Shown here piece by piece: positions 8,501 through 19,917 of a stretch of DNA of 64,000 nucleotides. Under the pieces are notes generated by a model. That model searched no databases, was not told the DNA's origin, and saw only the letters and a program-made list of their open reading frames with translations. Position 1 is the first letter of the stretch, and each line of letters starts with the position of its first letter. The stretch is from assembly GCA_002278935.1 (NCBI GenBank), contig NCJL01000009.1, positions 310,001-374,000 on the forward strand, written 5' to 3'. A program made the translations under genes and the position numbers. This stretch comes from Gallionellales bacterium 39-52-133. GTDB lineage: Bacteria; Pseudomonadota; Gammaproteobacteria; Burkholderiales; Gallionellaceae.

Positions 8501-8569
8501 AATCTTTGAGATCCGAAATAATTTGCATCGCTTCCACTATATTTTTCTAGCCAGCTAACTCTGCAAGAA

Positions 8570-9565
8570 TTAAATCTTGCTCAATAATTCTGCTTTCTTC
8601 GCCTCAAACTCGGCCTGGGTCAGCACACCCTTCTTGAACAACTCGCCCAGCTTTTCGATCTGCTGTATCGGGTCTTCTTTTGCAGCGGCAGGTGCTGCCG
8701 ACCCGGCAGGATTCAGCATGGTCTGCGCCATCATCTGCCCCATGCCGATACCGGCGCCGATGCCGACACCCGCCCCCGCTCCGCCATTGGGATTGGCGGC
8801 AGCAAGGGCGATACTGTCCGCGGTTTGAAACTGGGTATAGGCTTGCAGGTTGCCGACCAGACGCATGGAGGCGGCCTTGTCCAGATGCTGCTGCAACTCT
8901 TCCGGCAGCGACACGCTCTGCACGTAAAAGGTGCTCAACTCCAGGCCGAATTCTTTCAGTGCGGGTGCCACCGCTTGCGCCAGCATTCTGGAAAACTCGT
9001 CCTGCTTCGCGGCCATATCGACAAAGGCCACATCGCTGCCGCCCAGAAAGGTGGCCAGTGCAGTGAGGATAGCCGAACGTATCTGTCCTTCAACATCCTG
9101 CACAGTGTAGATTTCAGCGGTGCCGCACAGCTTGGTCCAGAACGGCACGATATCGGCGACCCGGTAGGAATAGGTGCCAAAGGCGCGTATGCGCAGCGGG
9201 CCGTATTCCTTGTCGCGGATGGTAATGGGCTGTGTGGTGCCCCACTTCTGGTCCAGCTGTTCGCGCTGGCTGAAATAGTAAACGTCGGACTTGAAAGGGG
9301 ACTCGAAGAACTTGTCCCAGTTTTCAAGGTAAGTGAGGATGGGCAGGGTTTTGGTGTTGAGGGTGTAGGTGCCGGCGCCGAACTGGTCGGCAAACTGACC
9401 CTCGTTGAAAAAGGCGGCGCGCTGGGTTTCTCGCACGACCAGTTGTGCGCCGTTCTGGATTTCCTTGTCCTGCATCGGATAGCGGTAAGCCAGGATGCCC
9501 GGCTGGTCTTCGGTCCATTGAATGACATCAATAAACTGCTTGGAAATAAAGCTCATCAGTCCCAT
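8570..9565 (-). CDS. SPFH domain protein with C-terminal SHOCT-like motif
   Basis: 331 residues from ATG 9565, selected because aaaggggg lies just upstream; a TTG at 9586 is also in frame. The N-terminal 200 residues are an SPFH/band-7-like domain of the YdjI/virion-core type. A glycine/alanine/methionine-rich linker follows (about 245-285), and the protein ends with a SHOCT-like helix pair (IQQIEKLGELFKKGVLTQAEF). There is no obvious transmembrane helix, so membrane association would be peripheral. It stands at the head of the DUF4178/DUF350/aminopropyltransferase cluster. SPFH proteins scaffold membrane complexes, which would suit a membrane-organising role here. Confidence 0.8.
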   Translation of the reverse strand: MGLMSFISKQFIDVIQWTEDQPGILAYRYPMQDKEIQNGAQLVVRETQRAAFFNEGQFADQFGAGTYTLNTKTLPILTYLENWDKFFESPFKSDVYYFSQREQLDQKWGTTQPITIRDKEYGPLRIRAFGTYSYRVADIVPFWTKLCGTAEIYTVQDVEGQIRSAILTALATFLGGSDVAFVDMAAKQDEFSRMLAQAVAPALKEFGLELSTFYVQSVSLPEELQQHLDKAASMRLVGNLQAYTQFQTADSIALAAANPNGGAGAGVGIGAGIGMGQMMAQTMLNPAGSAAPAAAKEDPIQQIEKLGELFKKGVLTQAEFEAKKAELLSKI

Positions 9566-9779
9566 AACCGCCCCCTTTAAAAGCAACTCAGAATCTACTG
9601 AAGGTACACACCATTATTCAGTTTAGCATCAACCCTGCTGTATATTAATCCGGCATCAAAACTATTTAATAGTCGGCGCTCCCACAACACACTTCTATCC
9701 CAACCTCTGCGGGTTTTACAGTGCGGACAGAATGGAAAGCATATTCATGCAGGATCTATTTTATTGTCTACACCGCTGC

Positions 9780-10619
9780 TTACGGCTCAATGCGCTCCAC
9801 CTGACTCAAATTGTTGCGCCGCATACGCTCCAGCGTGTAATCCCTCATGTCACGCATTTCAAACGCGCTGGAGGATATAAAATTATTATTGGCATTCTGG
9901 TGCTCGCGCACAAAACCGGCCCAGCGGTAGCGAAGCACCGCAAAATTATCATTCGCGACTATATTGTCGGTATGGCGTCCCACTTCAACGGTCCAGTTAA
10001 GGGTTAGCGCCCCCTCAAGACTCAGCTTCCTGCCAATGATATTTTCAGAAACAAGCTCCCTGCTCCATTGATAATGCATGGTGTGCAGCTTGGCCCAGGG
10101 CATGAACGGAACTTGCACCGCAAAATCAACATCGTATCCGCTCTGCGATTTTTCAGTCCCGCCATCGCTGGTTTGGGTCCAGTCAGTAATGCCGGTGTAC
10201 TGGTTGGCGTAGAGGTCAAAAGCTTTCCAGCTCAAATCTCCCCCGACACTCCACCGGCTCATGCCATATTTGCTTTCGGTATCGTAGAACAGCTTGAGCC
10301 CGGCCATTGCGGTGTTATTTGCCAGCAACCTGCGGTAGCCCATACCAAAATTAAGCACATTGCGCCTTTCGGTAAAGCGGTCTGTCTCTGCTGCCCGGAA
10401 CTGCATCAGCAAGGTATTCTGCCGGTCGAAAGCGCGGTATAAAGGCTGGGTGGTTTCGATAGAGTAGTAAGGCTTTCTGCTGCTCTCGGTATCGAGAGCC
10501 AGTTCAGTACGCATCTTCCAGTCATCCCATGTTGAGATGTCTTCGGCTTGGGCAATCACGCTAAACAGCATGCCCGCTAACAAAATTGACTTATTCAAAT
10601 TAACACCATATAAATACAT
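9780..10619 (-). CDS. Inverse autotransporter beta-barrel protein without passenger
   Basis: 279 residues from ATG 10619; a TTG start 36 nt upstream is also open. A signal peptide ends near AQA (about residues 20-25). The body matches the inverse-autotransporter (intimin/invasin-type) beta domain: a GMGYRRLLANNTAMAGLKLFYD strand pair, RWSVGGDLSWKAFDLYANQYTGITDW and SGYDVDFAVQVPFMPWAKL are its usual landmarks. In intimins this barrel is followed by Ig-like passenger repeats, but here the protein ends soon after the barrel. It may be a stand-alone outer-membrane protein of the YchO type. No operon partner; an IHF-like element overlaps its upstream region. Confidence 0.72.
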   Translation of the reverse strand: MYLYGVNLNKSILLAGMLFSVIAQAEDISTWDDWKMRTELALDTESSRKPYYSIETTQPLYRAFDRQNTLLMQFRAAETDRFTERRNVLNFGMGYRRLLANNTAMAGLKLFYDTESKYGMSRWSVGGDLSWKAFDLYANQYTGITDWTQTSDGGTEKSQSGYDVDFAVQVPFMPWAKLHTMHYQWSRELVSENIIGRKLSLEGALTLNWTVEVGRHTDNIVANDNFAVLRYRWAGFVREHQNANNNFISSSAFEMRDMRDYTLERMRRNNLSQVERIEP

Positions 10620-10648
10620 TTTATTCAATAAAATCAAATGCTTACAAT
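10618..10648 (+). repeat. AT-rich IHF-like element, copy 1
   Basis: Contains ttcaataaaatcaaatgctt. The core AATCAAATGCTTA (10632-10644) fits the IHF consensus WATCAANNNNTTR, with the AT-rich tract on the 5' side as in good IHF sites. It lies immediately upstream of the inverse-autotransporter start codon. Related copies are at 31361, 39686, 40561, 44231 and 58211. Confidence 0.45.
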
Positions 10649-10664
10649 TAATCAAGCCAGCACA

Positions 10665-11408
10665 CTAGGCGGACGCCGCGCGCTGCCTTCTGGCCTCGTA
10701 CAGGAACACACCGGTACTCACCGACACGTTCAGACTTTCCACGCTGCCCAGCATCGGAATGCGCACCAGCTGGTCGCAAGTCTCTTTGGTCAGGCGGCGC
10801 AAGCCCTCGCCTTCCGCACCCAGCACAAACGCAATTGCGCCGGTATGCCTGAATGAGTGCAGGTCGGATTCCGCCTCACCATCCGCACCCACCACCCAGA
10901 TATCACGCTCCTGCAATTCGCGCAGGGTGCGGGAAATATTGGTCACGGTGATGTAGGGAACTGTTTCGGCGGCACCGCAGGCAACCTTTTCGACAGTGCT
11001 GGTGATGCCGACGGCACGGTCTTTGGGCGCGATGACAGCATGCACGCCAAAGGCATCCGCACTGCGCAGACAGGCGCCCAGATTGTGCGGGTCCTGCACG
11101 CCATCCAGCACCAGCAGCAAAGCCGGCTCGGTCAACGTGTCCAGCACATCGTCCAGGTGCTGCACCCGCTGCGCCGCGTCCACACGCGCGGCAACGCCCT
11201 GATGGCGGGTGTTGCCGGCCATGCCATCGAGGCGCTTGCCATCCACCGGCACCACGCGCACGTCATGCGACTCTGCCAGTTTCAGCAGGTCACGCGCACG
11301 CGGGTCTTTGCGTTGCGCATCGACATATATTTCGGAAACGCTGTCCGCGTTCTGGCGGATGCGCGCGATCACGGCATGGAAGCCGTGAATGATTCGGGTT
11401 TCAGCCAT
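10665..11408 (-). CDS. rlmB: 23S rRNA (guanosine-2'-O-)-methyltransferase RlmB
   Basis: 247 residues; methylates G2251 of 23S rRNA in the P-loop of the peptidyl transferase centre. The N-terminal substrate-binding domain begins IIHGFHAV. The C-terminal SpoU/TrmH SPOUT knot shows its motifs: [34 protein letters not shown] and [14 protein letters not shown]. The frame is open further upstream, but the start at ATG 11408 fits the family and overlaps the rnr stop by 8 nt. The rnr-rlmB pairing is also seen in enterobacteria. Confidence 0.95.
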   Translation of the reverse strand: MAETRIIHGFHAVIARIRQNADSVSEIYVDAQRKDPRARDLLKLAESHDVRVVPVDGKRLDGMAGNTRHQGVAARVDAAQRVQHLDDVLDTLTEPALLLVLDGVQDPHNLGACLRSADAFGVHAVIAPKDRAVGITSTVEKVACGAAETVPYITVTNISRTLRELQERDIWVVGADGEAESDLHSFRHTGAIAFVLGAEGEGLRRLTKETCDQLVRIPMLGSVESLNVSVSTGVFLYEARRQRAASA

Positions 11409-13674
11409 GGTGCTTGTGCGCCTTTTTGGATTTCTTTGCAGGTGCGCCGCCCCATGCGCCGGCCCTGTTGCCGTCGATATCGGTGGGCAGCGCGGCCGTT
11501 TCGCCGGGAACGCTTTCCAGCACGAAGTCAATCTTGGTGCTCTCCATATCCACACGCACCACCTGCACGCGCACGCGATCACCCAGACGATAGCGCTTGC
11601 CGGAATGTTCGCCCAGCATCTGGTGCTTGGTTGCGTCGAAGTGGAAATAATCCGAACCAAGCTCGGACACATGCACGAGACCTTCTACAAACAGCTCGTC
11701 AAGTGCCACAAACAGGCCAAAGCCGGTGACTGACGAGATGGTGCCATCAAACACGCTGCCGAGATGGTCGCGCATGTAGAAGCATTTGAGCCAGGCTTCC
11801 ACATCGCGCGTGGCATCATCGGCACGGCGTTCGTTCTGCGAACAGTGCACGCCCAGCGCTTCCCATTTTTCGGCGGGCTTGTATTGCTGCCCCTTCAGCA
11901 CCGCCTTGATCGCGCGGTGCACCAGCAGGTCGGGGTAACGGCGGATAGGCGAGGTGAAGTGCGCATAGGCTTCATAGCCGAGGCCGAAGTGACCGGCATT
12001 TTCCGGCGCATAACGTGCCTGGCGCAAGGAGCGCAGCATCACCGTTTGCAGCAGGGCGTAATCGGGACGTCCCTTAATTTGTTTAAGCAGCTTGGCATAA
12101 TCGCCCGCCTGCGGCTCATCGCCACCGCCCAGATCGAGGCCAAATTCCTTGAAGAACTCGCGCACCGCTTCCAGCTTTTCGGGAGTCGGGCCTTCATGCA
12201 CGCGGTACAGAACCGGATGCTCATGCTCGTGCAGGAAACCCGCGGCGCACACGTTGGCCGCCAGCATGCACTCCTCGATCAGCTTGTGCGCATCGTTGCG
12301 ATGCACCGGGATGATTTTATCGATTTTGCCGTTATCGTTGAAAATCATCTGTGTTTCAATGGTTTCAAAATCGATCGCGCCGCGTTTCTCGCGTGCGCGC
12401 AGCAATGTCTGGAACAAGGTGTAGAGATGATTGATATGCGGCAGCACCGCGCCAAACTGCTGCGCATTTTCGCCCTGCGGGTTGGCCAGCATGTCTGCCA
12501 CCTGGTTGTAGGTGAGACGAGCCTTCGACACCATCACCGACGGGAAGAAACGGTATCTTTCGATATCGCCATCGGCAGTGATGTGCATGTCGCACACCAT
12601 GCACAGACGCTCGACATGGGGATTGATCGAGCACAGGCCGTTGGACAGCTCTTCCGGCAGCATCGGAATCACGCGGCGCGGGAAATACACCGAAGTGCTG
12701 CGGGTCAGGGCTTCCTTGTCCAGCGCATCACCGGGCTGCACATAGGCGCTCACGTCGGCAATCGCCACTACCAGGCGGAAACCGGCACCGGCAGGCTCGC
12801 AATACACCGCATCGTCAAAGTCGCGCGCGGTTTCACCGTCTATGGTGACCAGCGGCAGGTGGCGCACATCTTCGCGCCCGGCATAACTCTCGGGCAATAC
12901 CTGCTCGGAAAACTGTTCGGCCTGATGCTTGGCATCGGCGGGAAACTCGTGCGGCAGATCGTGCTTGCGCAAGGCAATCTCGATTTCCATGCCGGCATCG
13001 CCATAATCGCCCAGCACCTCGACGATGCGGCCTATCGGCTGCGCATGCTTGCTGGGCTGCTGCATAATTTCCAGTATCACTACCTGCCCTGGCTGCGCGC
13101 CGTTTTGCTCGCCCGGCGCCACCAGAATGTCCTGGCTGATGCGGCGATTCTCCGCCACCACAAACAGGATGCCGTGATCTTCATACAAGCGTCCGACCAC
13201 GCGCGTATTGTAGTGTTCCAGCACTTCTACAACACTGGCTTCGCGCCGGCCGCGTCTGTCCATGCCGCCCACGCGTGCCATGACAACGTCACCGTGCAGC
13301 ACCTTGTGCATTTCCTTGGCGCTCAATACCAGATCGTCGCTGCCGTCTTCCGGAATCAGAAAGCCAAAGCCGTCGGGATGCCCCTGTACCTTGCCTTTGA
13401 CCAGATCCAGCTTCTCCATCACGCAGATGGCGCGCTTGCGGTTGCGCATAATCTGCCCGTCGCGCTCCATCGCGCGAATGCGGCGAACAAACAGCTCTTC
13501 CTCATGCTCCTCGATCTGCAACATACTGATGAGGTCTTCCTGCTCGATGGGAACGCCGTGCTGCCCCAGTACTTGCAGGATATATTCCCGGCTGGGCAGG
13601 GGGTGTTCATACTGTTCGCGCTCGCGCTCCAGGAATGGATCGAGGGCACGGATGTTATTTTTATTATTTGTCAT
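11401..13674 (-). CDS. rnr: Ribonuclease R
   Basis: 757 residues; a processive 3'-5' exoribonuclease for structured RNA. Domain order: N-terminal helix-turn-helix and cold-shock domains (about 1-230), the RNB catalytic domain with its [15 protein letters not shown] acidic motif (about residue 275), and a C-terminal S1 domain (about 640-725). A short basic tail ([12 protein letters not shown]) follows. It is somewhat shorter than the E. coli protein (about 810). Followed by rlmB with overlapping codons. It lies just downstream of a divergently transcribed tRNA-Leu. Confidence 0.96.
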   Translation of the reverse strand: MTNNKNNIRALDPFLEREREQYEHPLPSREYILQVLGQHGVPIEQEDLISMLQIEEHEEELFVRRIRAMERDGQIMRNRKRAICVMEKLDLVKGKVQGHPDGFGFLIPEDGSDDLVLSAKEMHKVLHGDVVMARVGGMDRRGRREASVVEVLEHYNTRVVGRLYEDHGILFVVAENRRISQDILVAPGEQNGAQPGQVVILEIMQQPSKHAQPIGRIVEVLGDYGDAGMEIEIALRKHDLPHEFPADAKHQAEQFSEQVLPESYAGREDVRHLPLVTIDGETARDFDDAVYCEPAGAGFRLVVAIADVSAYVQPGDALDKEALTRSTSVYFPRRVIPMLPEELSNGLCSINPHVERLCMVCDMHITADGDIERYRFFPSVMVSKARLTYNQVADMLANPQGENAQQFGAVLPHINHLYTLFQTLLRAREKRGAIDFETIETQMIFNDNGKIDKIIPVHRNDAHKLIEECMLAANVCAAGFLHEHEHPVLYRVHEGPTPEKLEAVREFFKEFGLDLGGGDEPQAGDYAKLLKQIKGRPDYALLQTVMLRSLRQARYAPENAGHFGLGYEAYAHFTSPIRRYPDLLVHRAIKAVLKGQQYKPAEKWEALGVHCSQNERRADDATRDVEAWLKCFYMRDHLGSVFDGTISSVTGFGLFVALDELFVEGLVHVSELGSDYFHFDATKHQMLGEHSGKRYRLGDRVRVQVVRVDMESTKIDFVLESVPGETAALPTDIDGNRAGAWGGAPAKKSKKAHKHHG

Positions 13675-13734
13675 TGACAGCTTATCCTATAGCAATTAAA
13701 GTACGCGCCCTCAAGCAATCAATCTTTTTGATTT

Positions 13735-13819
13735 GCCCGGATGGCGGAATTGGTAGACGCGCACGGTTCAGGTCCGTGTGCCGTAAGGTGTGGAGGTTCG
13801 AGTCCTCTTCCGGGCACCA
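13735..13819 (+). tRNA. tRNA-Leu (anticodon CAG)
   Basis: An 85-nt cloverleaf. Acceptor stem gcccgga pairs with tccgggc and CCA is encoded. The D-loop is aattggtagacgcgc, and the anticodon stem-loop acggttcaggtccgtg places CAG at 13769-13771. A long variable arm, typical of class II tRNAs, precedes the T-arm ggttcgagtcc. It decodes CUG. It stands alone between rnr and purA. Confidence 0.95.
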
Positions 13820-13987
13820 AGCTTCAGAATTTTTCCTAGCTTTAGTTTCACAGAAGTTAGATACAAAGACAGGTTCTTTCTCGGAATCCATCCCAGCTTC
13901 AAATCCCCACGATTTATTCAGAAAACTCAAACACGCAATGCCCCTCAGGCTTCGCGCATTTATTTTGTCTGTTTTATACAATTAAAA

Positions 13988-15337
<1,350 letters not shown>

Positions 15338-16501
15338 TTAGTTATCAAGCTCAACCACGACCCATGCAGAATTACGCAAGATCAGTTCGCGGTCACAATT
15401 TAATTCACTACGAAATGCGGCATTCCCAAGCAGATCAACCACCACTGCGTGGCCCTCACTGCGCAGTCGCGCAATACTTGCAAGCAGCGCTGCATCATTG
15501 CTGTACGGCGCAAGGATGCCCCTGGTTTGCACAACGGGAGGCAGCAAGCCGAAAAGCTGGCGCAAGTCCATGCTGAAACCTGTGGCAGGCCGCGCACGCC
15601 CAAAACTTTTACCCAGGTCATCATAACGACCACCCAGTGCAATCGCATCATGGCTGCCGGCGTGGTACGCGGCGAACACCATGCCGCTGTGATAGTGGTA
15701 ACCGCGCAACTCTGCCAGATCAACACCTATGCCCTGAGCCAGCGGCTTAAGGTGGGCTGCAGCCTGCTCCAGCTCATTCAGGGCTGCGCGAATTTCCGTA
15801 AAGTCCGGCAAAATTTTATGCGCCCGTTGCAATACCTCCTCCGCACCGCCATAAAGCTGCGCCAATGCCAGCAAAGATGCCTGCACATCAGCCGGCAAGC
15901 CCGCCACCAAACCCTGCAAAGCAGGCACATCCTTGAGCTGCAACGCGGCAAACAGGGCTGCTTCAAGCTCTGCGCCGATAGATGCGCGCTGTACCAGTGC
16001 GCGGAATACACCCACATGTCCAAGGTCGAGGTGTACGCCATCAACTCCTGTCAGGGCCAGGGCTTGCAGCATTAAACGCTGCACTTCGAGATCACTCTCC
16101 AGCCCGCTGTGACCATACAACTCGGCACCGATCTGCAGGGGTTCGCGTGTGCGCATCAGGCCGGACGGCTGCGTGTGCAATACACTGCCGGCATAACACA
16201 GACGGGTAACGCCCTGGCAATTGAGCAGATGTGCATCGATACGCGCAACCTGGGGCGTTATGTCGGCACGCAACGCCATCGTGCGCCCGCTCAACTGGTC
16301 GACCAGTTTAAACGTACGCACGTCCATATCCTGGCTGTCACTGATCAGCAGCGATTCTTCATATTCCAGCAACGGTGGCACAACCAGTTGATAACCCGAA
16401 AGTCGCAGCAACTCGATCACTTTGCTGCGCATGGCCTCAATCCGCCACGCCTCTTCCGGCAGCATGTCCTGTATATATTCCGGCAACAACCAATTCGGCA
16501 T
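15338..16501 (-). CDS. hisZ: ATP phosphoribosyltransferase regulatory subunit
   Basis: 387 residues. A HisRS paralogue without aminoacylation function that forms the regulatory subunit of the short-form HisG enzyme in histidine synthesis. It keeps the class II synthetase-like core (TFKLVDQLSGRTMALRADITPQVARI in motif 2) but lacks the C-terminal anticodon-binding domain, so its length is typical. Its ATG overlaps the TAA of the DUF2065 gene by one base (TAATG). The hisZ-purA neighbourhood is a standard betaproteobacterial arrangement. Confidence 0.93.
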   Translation of the reverse strand: MPNWLLPEYIQDMLPEEAWRIEAMRSKVIELLRLSGYQLVVPPLLEYEESLLISDSQDMDVRTFKLVDQLSGRTMALRADITPQVARIDAHLLNCQGVTRLCYAGSVLHTQPSGLMRTREPLQIGAELYGHSGLESDLEVQRLMLQALALTGVDGVHLDLGHVGVFRALVQRASIGAELEAALFAALQLKDVPALQGLVAGLPADVQASLLALAQLYGGAEEVLQRAHKILPDFTEIRAALNELEQAAAHLKPLAQGIGVDLAELRGYHYHSGMVFAAYHAGSHDAIALGGRYDDLGKSFGRARPATGFSMDLRQLFGLLPPVVQTRGILAPYSNDAALLASIARLRSEGHAVVVDLLGNAAFRSELNCDRELILRNSAWVVVELDN

Positions 16502-16686
16502 TATCTAATCCAATTAATCAGCACCAGCCCGCTAAGCAACAACAGCAGGCCGATAGTCCTTATTTGCCCATCCTGAAACTGCGCAAGCTTGATTAATGCC
16601 GCACGCCACGAGGCAGGAAACAGGAACGGCATCAGGCCTTCTATCACCAGCATCAGGCCCAAAGCAGTCAAAAAATAACTCAACAT
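16501..16686 (-). CDS. DUF2065 small membrane protein (YjeT type)
   Basis: 61 residues with two hydrophobic helices (about 2-22 and 43-60) separated by a polar loop containing KLAQFQDGQIR, as in DUF2065/YjeT proteins. Function unknown. It sits between hflC and hisZ, a conserved location near hflKC, so a role with the HflKC-FtsH membrane complex has been imagined but is not shown by the sequence. Co-transcribed with both neighbours (4-nt gap after hflC, 1-nt overlap with hisZ). Confidence 0.88.
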   Translation of the reverse strand: MLSYFLTALGLMLVIEGLMPFLFPASWRAALIKLAQFQDGQIRTIGLLLLLSGLVLINWIR

Positions 16687-16690
16687 CTAT

Positions 16691-17566
16691 TTACTTGCCA
16701 GCCTTGTTCTTCAAATATTTAAAGAAGGCGGAGCTTGGATCGATCACCATTACGTCGCTCTTGTTCCTGAAGCTTTGCTTGTAGGCTTCCATGCTGCGGT
16801 AAAAGGCGTAAAACTCGGCATTGCGGCCAAAAGCTGCGGCATAAAGAGCGGCAGCTTTTGCATCGCCATCACCCTTGATTTTTTGCGCATCGCGATAGGC
16901 ATTGGCCAGAATAACCTCGCGCTGCCTGTCCGCATCAGCACGAATTTTCTCGCTTTCGGCATTGCCGGTTGCACGCAACTCGTTGGCTACGCGCTTGCGC
17001 TCGGCATCCATACGGCGATAAACAGAATCGCTGATTTCCAGCGGGTAATCCACGCGCTTCAAACGCACGTCCATCACCTGCACACCGATCTTGCGCGCGT
17101 CGGCATCGGCCTTTTCGCGCAACACTTCCATGATCTTGTCGCGCTCACCCGACACCACGTCACTGACACTGCGTTTGCCGAACTCTTCACGCATGATGGA
17201 ATTTACTGTCTGCATCAAACGGGTTTGTGCAACCTGTTCATCACCGCGCACACTGATGTAATACTGCTTTACATCGGCAATACGCCATTTGACGAAGGAA
17301 TCCACCATCACGTTTTTCTTTTCCGCAGTGATAAACCGTTCCGGTTCAACACTATCCATGGTCAGAATGCGCGAATCGAAGAAGCGTACGTTCTGCAGCA
17401 GCGGCACTTTAAAATAAAGCCCAGGCTGTTTTTCTATCACCCTGACCAGCTCGCCCAGCTGCAACACAATTGCCGTCTGGCGCTGATCCACCACAAACAT
17501 GCTCATACTGAACAGTATCAGCACAGCAATTGCACCCACCAAGAAATTACCCAAATTAGCTTTCAT
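16691..17566 (-). CDS. hflC: HflC, protease modulator
   Basis: 291 residues. The inner-membrane SPFH protein that, with HflK, cages FtsH and modulates its proteolysis of membrane substrates. One N-terminal transmembrane helix (about 8-26) is followed by the SPFH domain (about 27-190) and a coiled helical region (about 190-260) rich in Ala, Glu and Arg. The C-terminus (VIDPSSAFFKYLK) is the family signature. Its ATG overlaps the TAA of hflK by one base. Confidence 0.96.
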   Translation of the reverse strand: MKANLGNFLVGAIAVLILFSMSMFVVDQRQTAIVLQLGELVRVIEKQPGLYFKVPLLQNVRFFDSRILTMDSVEPERFITAEKKNVMVDSFVKWRIADVKQYYISVRGDEQVAQTRLMQTVNSIMREEFGKRSVSDVVSGERDKIMEVLREKADADARKIGVQVMDVRLKRVDYPLEISDSVYRRMDAERKRVANELRATGNAESEKIRADADRQREVILANAYRDAQKIKGDGDAKAAALYAAAFGRNAEFYAFYRSMEAYKQSFRNKSDVMVIDPSSAFFKYLKNKAGK

Positions 17567-18762
17567 TAACGTGTCTCCCTGTCACGACCGCGCAAACTCT
17601 CGCGCACGCGCGGCAATCCTGCTGCCTCGTTCAACAATCCAGCCGAAGCCGCTGACTGCTCGGCACCACCTGCCGCAGATCCGTCAGTCATAGGCTGGCC
17701 CGTACTTTGAATCAGCTTGTCCAAAGGCAGATACAACAAACTGTTGCCAGCTTTTTGATCCACCATGACCTTGCTGCTGCTGGTCAAGACTTGCTCCATC
17801 ATGTCGATATACATGCGCTCACGAGTAACGGTAGGTGCTTTTTCGTATTCAACCAGCACCTGTTTGAAGCGGCTCGCATCGCCTTCGGCATTCGCGATCA
17901 CGCGCTGGCGATAACCTTCGGATTCCTCTTTAAGACGGGCTGCTGCGCCCTTGGCTCTGGGCACCACATCATTTGCATAGGCCTGGCCTTCGTTTTTCTG
18001 ACGCTCCCTGTCCTGCCCCGCTTTCACAGCGTCATCAAACGCAGCCTGAACCTGCTCAGGTGGTTGCGCATTCTGCATGGTGACCTTGCTTACAAGAATA
18101 CCGGTCTCATAACGATCCAGAATATCCTGGATCAGCTTGGTGGTTGCTGCCGCCACCTGCTCGCGTCCTTCATACAGCACGAAGTCCATTTTGTTCTTGC
18201 CGACTATCTCGCGTATCGCGGTTTCCGCTGCCTGCCGCACGTTCTCATCCGGCTTGCGGTTGTTGAACAGATAATCCTTGGGTTCTTTCAGGAAGTACTG
18301 AACGGCGAACTGAATATCGATAATGTTTTCATCCGCTGTCAACATCAGGGACTCTTTCAACATCTTGTTCTTGACGTTTTCACGATATCCGATCTCTACT
18401 GTTTTAACCTGACTGACGCTCACCACTTCAACCGATTCAATCGGATATGGCATGTGCCAGCGAGGTCCTGGCTCTGTCGTATCAAGATACTTGCCGAAAC
18501 GCAGCACGACACCGCGCGAACTCGCATCCACGATATAGAAACCGCTGGCAAGCCACAGCAGTGCAACGACTACCACCACCAGACCAATACCAATGCCAAA
18601 ACCCTGGGGCGGCGTACCGACACCCCCTCCTCCTTTGTTGCCGGAGCCACCTTTGCCACCAAACAAGCCGGCAATTTTAGCATTGACATTACGCAGCAAT
18701 TCATCCAGATCAGGCGGGCCACCGCTGTTTTTATTGCCCCATTGCGGATCATTTAATCCCAT
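17566..18762 (-). CDS. hflK: HflK, protease modulator
   Basis: 398 residues; partner of HflC. The N-terminus is polar and glycine-rich (NKSGGPPDL..., about 10-55), with the start MGLNDPQWGNKN common in this family. A transmembrane helix follows (about 57-78), then the SPFH domain and a long coiled segment (about 225-330) with the EGDASRFKQVLVEYEKAPTVTRER segment typical of HflK. The order hflX-hflK-hflC is standard. The Ser/Ala-rich C-terminal tail is not conserved. Confidence 0.96.
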   Translation of the reverse strand: MGLNDPQWGNKNSGGPPDLDELLRNVNAKIAGLFGGKGGSGNKGGGGVGTPPQGFGIGIGLVVVVVALLWLASGFYIVDASSRGVVLRFGKYLDTTEPGPRWHMPYPIESVEVVSVSQVKTVEIGYRENVKNKMLKESLMLTADENIIDIQFAVQYFLKEPKDYLFNNRKPDENVRQAAETAIREIVGKNKMDFVLYEGREQVAAATTKLIQDILDRYETGILVSKVTMQNAQPPEQVQAAFDDAVKAGQDRERQKNEGQAYANDVVPRAKGAAARLKEESEGYRQRVIANAEGDASRFKQVLVEYEKAPTVTRERMYIDMMEQVLTSSSKVMVDQKAGNSLLYLPLDKLIQSTGQPMTDGSAAGGAEQSAASAGLLNEAAGLPRVRESLRGRDRETR

Positions 18763-18783
18763 AGTATGTCTACCTTATTTATG

Positions 18784-19917
18784 TCAGTCGTTAAGTGGGT
18801 GCCACTCTTGCACCTGGATTTCCTGTTTTTGCGCATCGCGAACCTCTGCCAGCGCACCCCTCAAATCATCCAGCCCAGCACCTGTTTTGGCGCTCAAATT
18901 TATAGATACTATTTTACCATATTCATCGCGCTTCACGCCCGCCGGCAAATTCTGCAGATCAATTTTATTGTATATCAGTATCTGCGGGATTTTGTCCGCG
19001 CCAATTTCGTGCAACACCTTGTTTACCTCGGCCACCTGGTCATGCCGTTCGGGGCTATTCGCATCAACCACATGCAGCAACAAATCTGCCATTGCCGTTT
19101 CTTCAAGTGTGCTGCGAAACGCTGCCACCAGCCCATGGGGCAAATGACGGATAAAACCCACGGTATCCGACAGCACTACCTGTCCCTCGCCTTCGATAAA
19201 CATGCGCCGGGCAGTGGTATCCAGTGTGGCAAACAACTGGTCTGCGGCATACACATTTGCATGCGTCAGCTTGTTAAACAGGGTAGATTTCCCCGCATTC
19301 GTGTAGCCTACAATAGAAATCGACAAGACCTCGGACCGGTCACGGGATTTACGCAGCACCTGCCGGTGCTTGCGCAGTTTTTCCAGCCGCTCATTCAACA
19401 GCAGCACGCGCCTTTCCAGTTTGCGTTTGTCCAGCTCCAGCTGTGTTTCACCTGGGCCGCGCGCACCCACGGCAAATTTCTGCTGGCCCATGTCCTGATT
19501 CATGCCGGCCAAACGGGAGGACAAATATTTGAGTTGCGCCAATTCCACCTGAACCTTGCCCTCGTGGCTTTGTGCACGCAAGGCAAAGATATCCAGTATC
19601 AACATGGTGCGGTCGATTACCCTTACATTCAGTACGGCTGCAAGGTTGCGCATTTGCGAAGGCGAGAGATCGTGATTGAAGATCACCAGCGGCACCTCCA
19701 GTTCCTCAACCATGGCGGCTATCTCATCGACCTTGCCGCTGCCGGCAAACAGCTTGGGATCCGGCTTCTGGCGCTTGCCGCCCACCAATGCCACACTGTT
19801 TACGCCGGCACTCTCCACCAGCAGGCGGAATTCCTCCAGGCTTTCTGCATAATCCGGCGCGCCAAAATCCAGACTGACCAGTATCGCAGTGTTAGGAGCC
19901 GTTGTTGACTCATGCAT
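18784..19917 (-). CDS. hflX: GTPase HflX
   Basis: 377 residues. A ribosome-associated GTPase that splits stalled 70S ribosomes under stress. An N-terminal HflX domain (about 1-180, with GPGETQLELDKRKLERR) precedes the G domain: G1 VGYTNAGKST, G3 DTVGF followed by the family's IRHLPHGLVAAF, and G4 NKID. Its ATG overlaps the hfq stop codon by one base, so hfq and hflX are translationally coupled, the usual gamma/betaproteobacterial arrangement. Confidence 0.96.
   Translation of the reverse strand: MHESTTAPNTAILVSLDFGAPDYAESLEEFRLLVESAGVNSVALVGGKRQKPDPKLFAGSGKVDEIAAMVEELEVPLVIFNHDLSPSQMRNLAAVLNVRVIDRTMLILDIFALRAQSHEGKVQVELAQLKYLSSRLAGMNQDMGQQKFAVGARGPGETQLELDKRKLERRVLLLNERLEKLRKHRQVLRKSRDRSEVLSISIVGYTNAGKSTLFNKLTHANVYAADQLFATLDTTARRMFIEGEGQVVLSDTVGFIRHLPHGLVAAFRSTLEETAMADLLLHVVDANSPERHDQVAEVNKVLHEIGADKIPQILIYNKIDLQNLPAGVKRDEYGKIVSINLSAKTGAGLDDLRGALAEVRDAQKQEIQVQEWHPLND

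Noticed and set aside
11764..13677. 637-codon plus-strand frame antisense to rnr
   Set aside because: Long antisense frame caused by codon bias of rnr. The protein has no domain, while rnr on the other strand is complete and canonical.
18766..19908. 380-codon plus-strand frame antisense to hflX
   Set aside because: Same reasoning: shadow of a well-supported gene, with unlikely composition.
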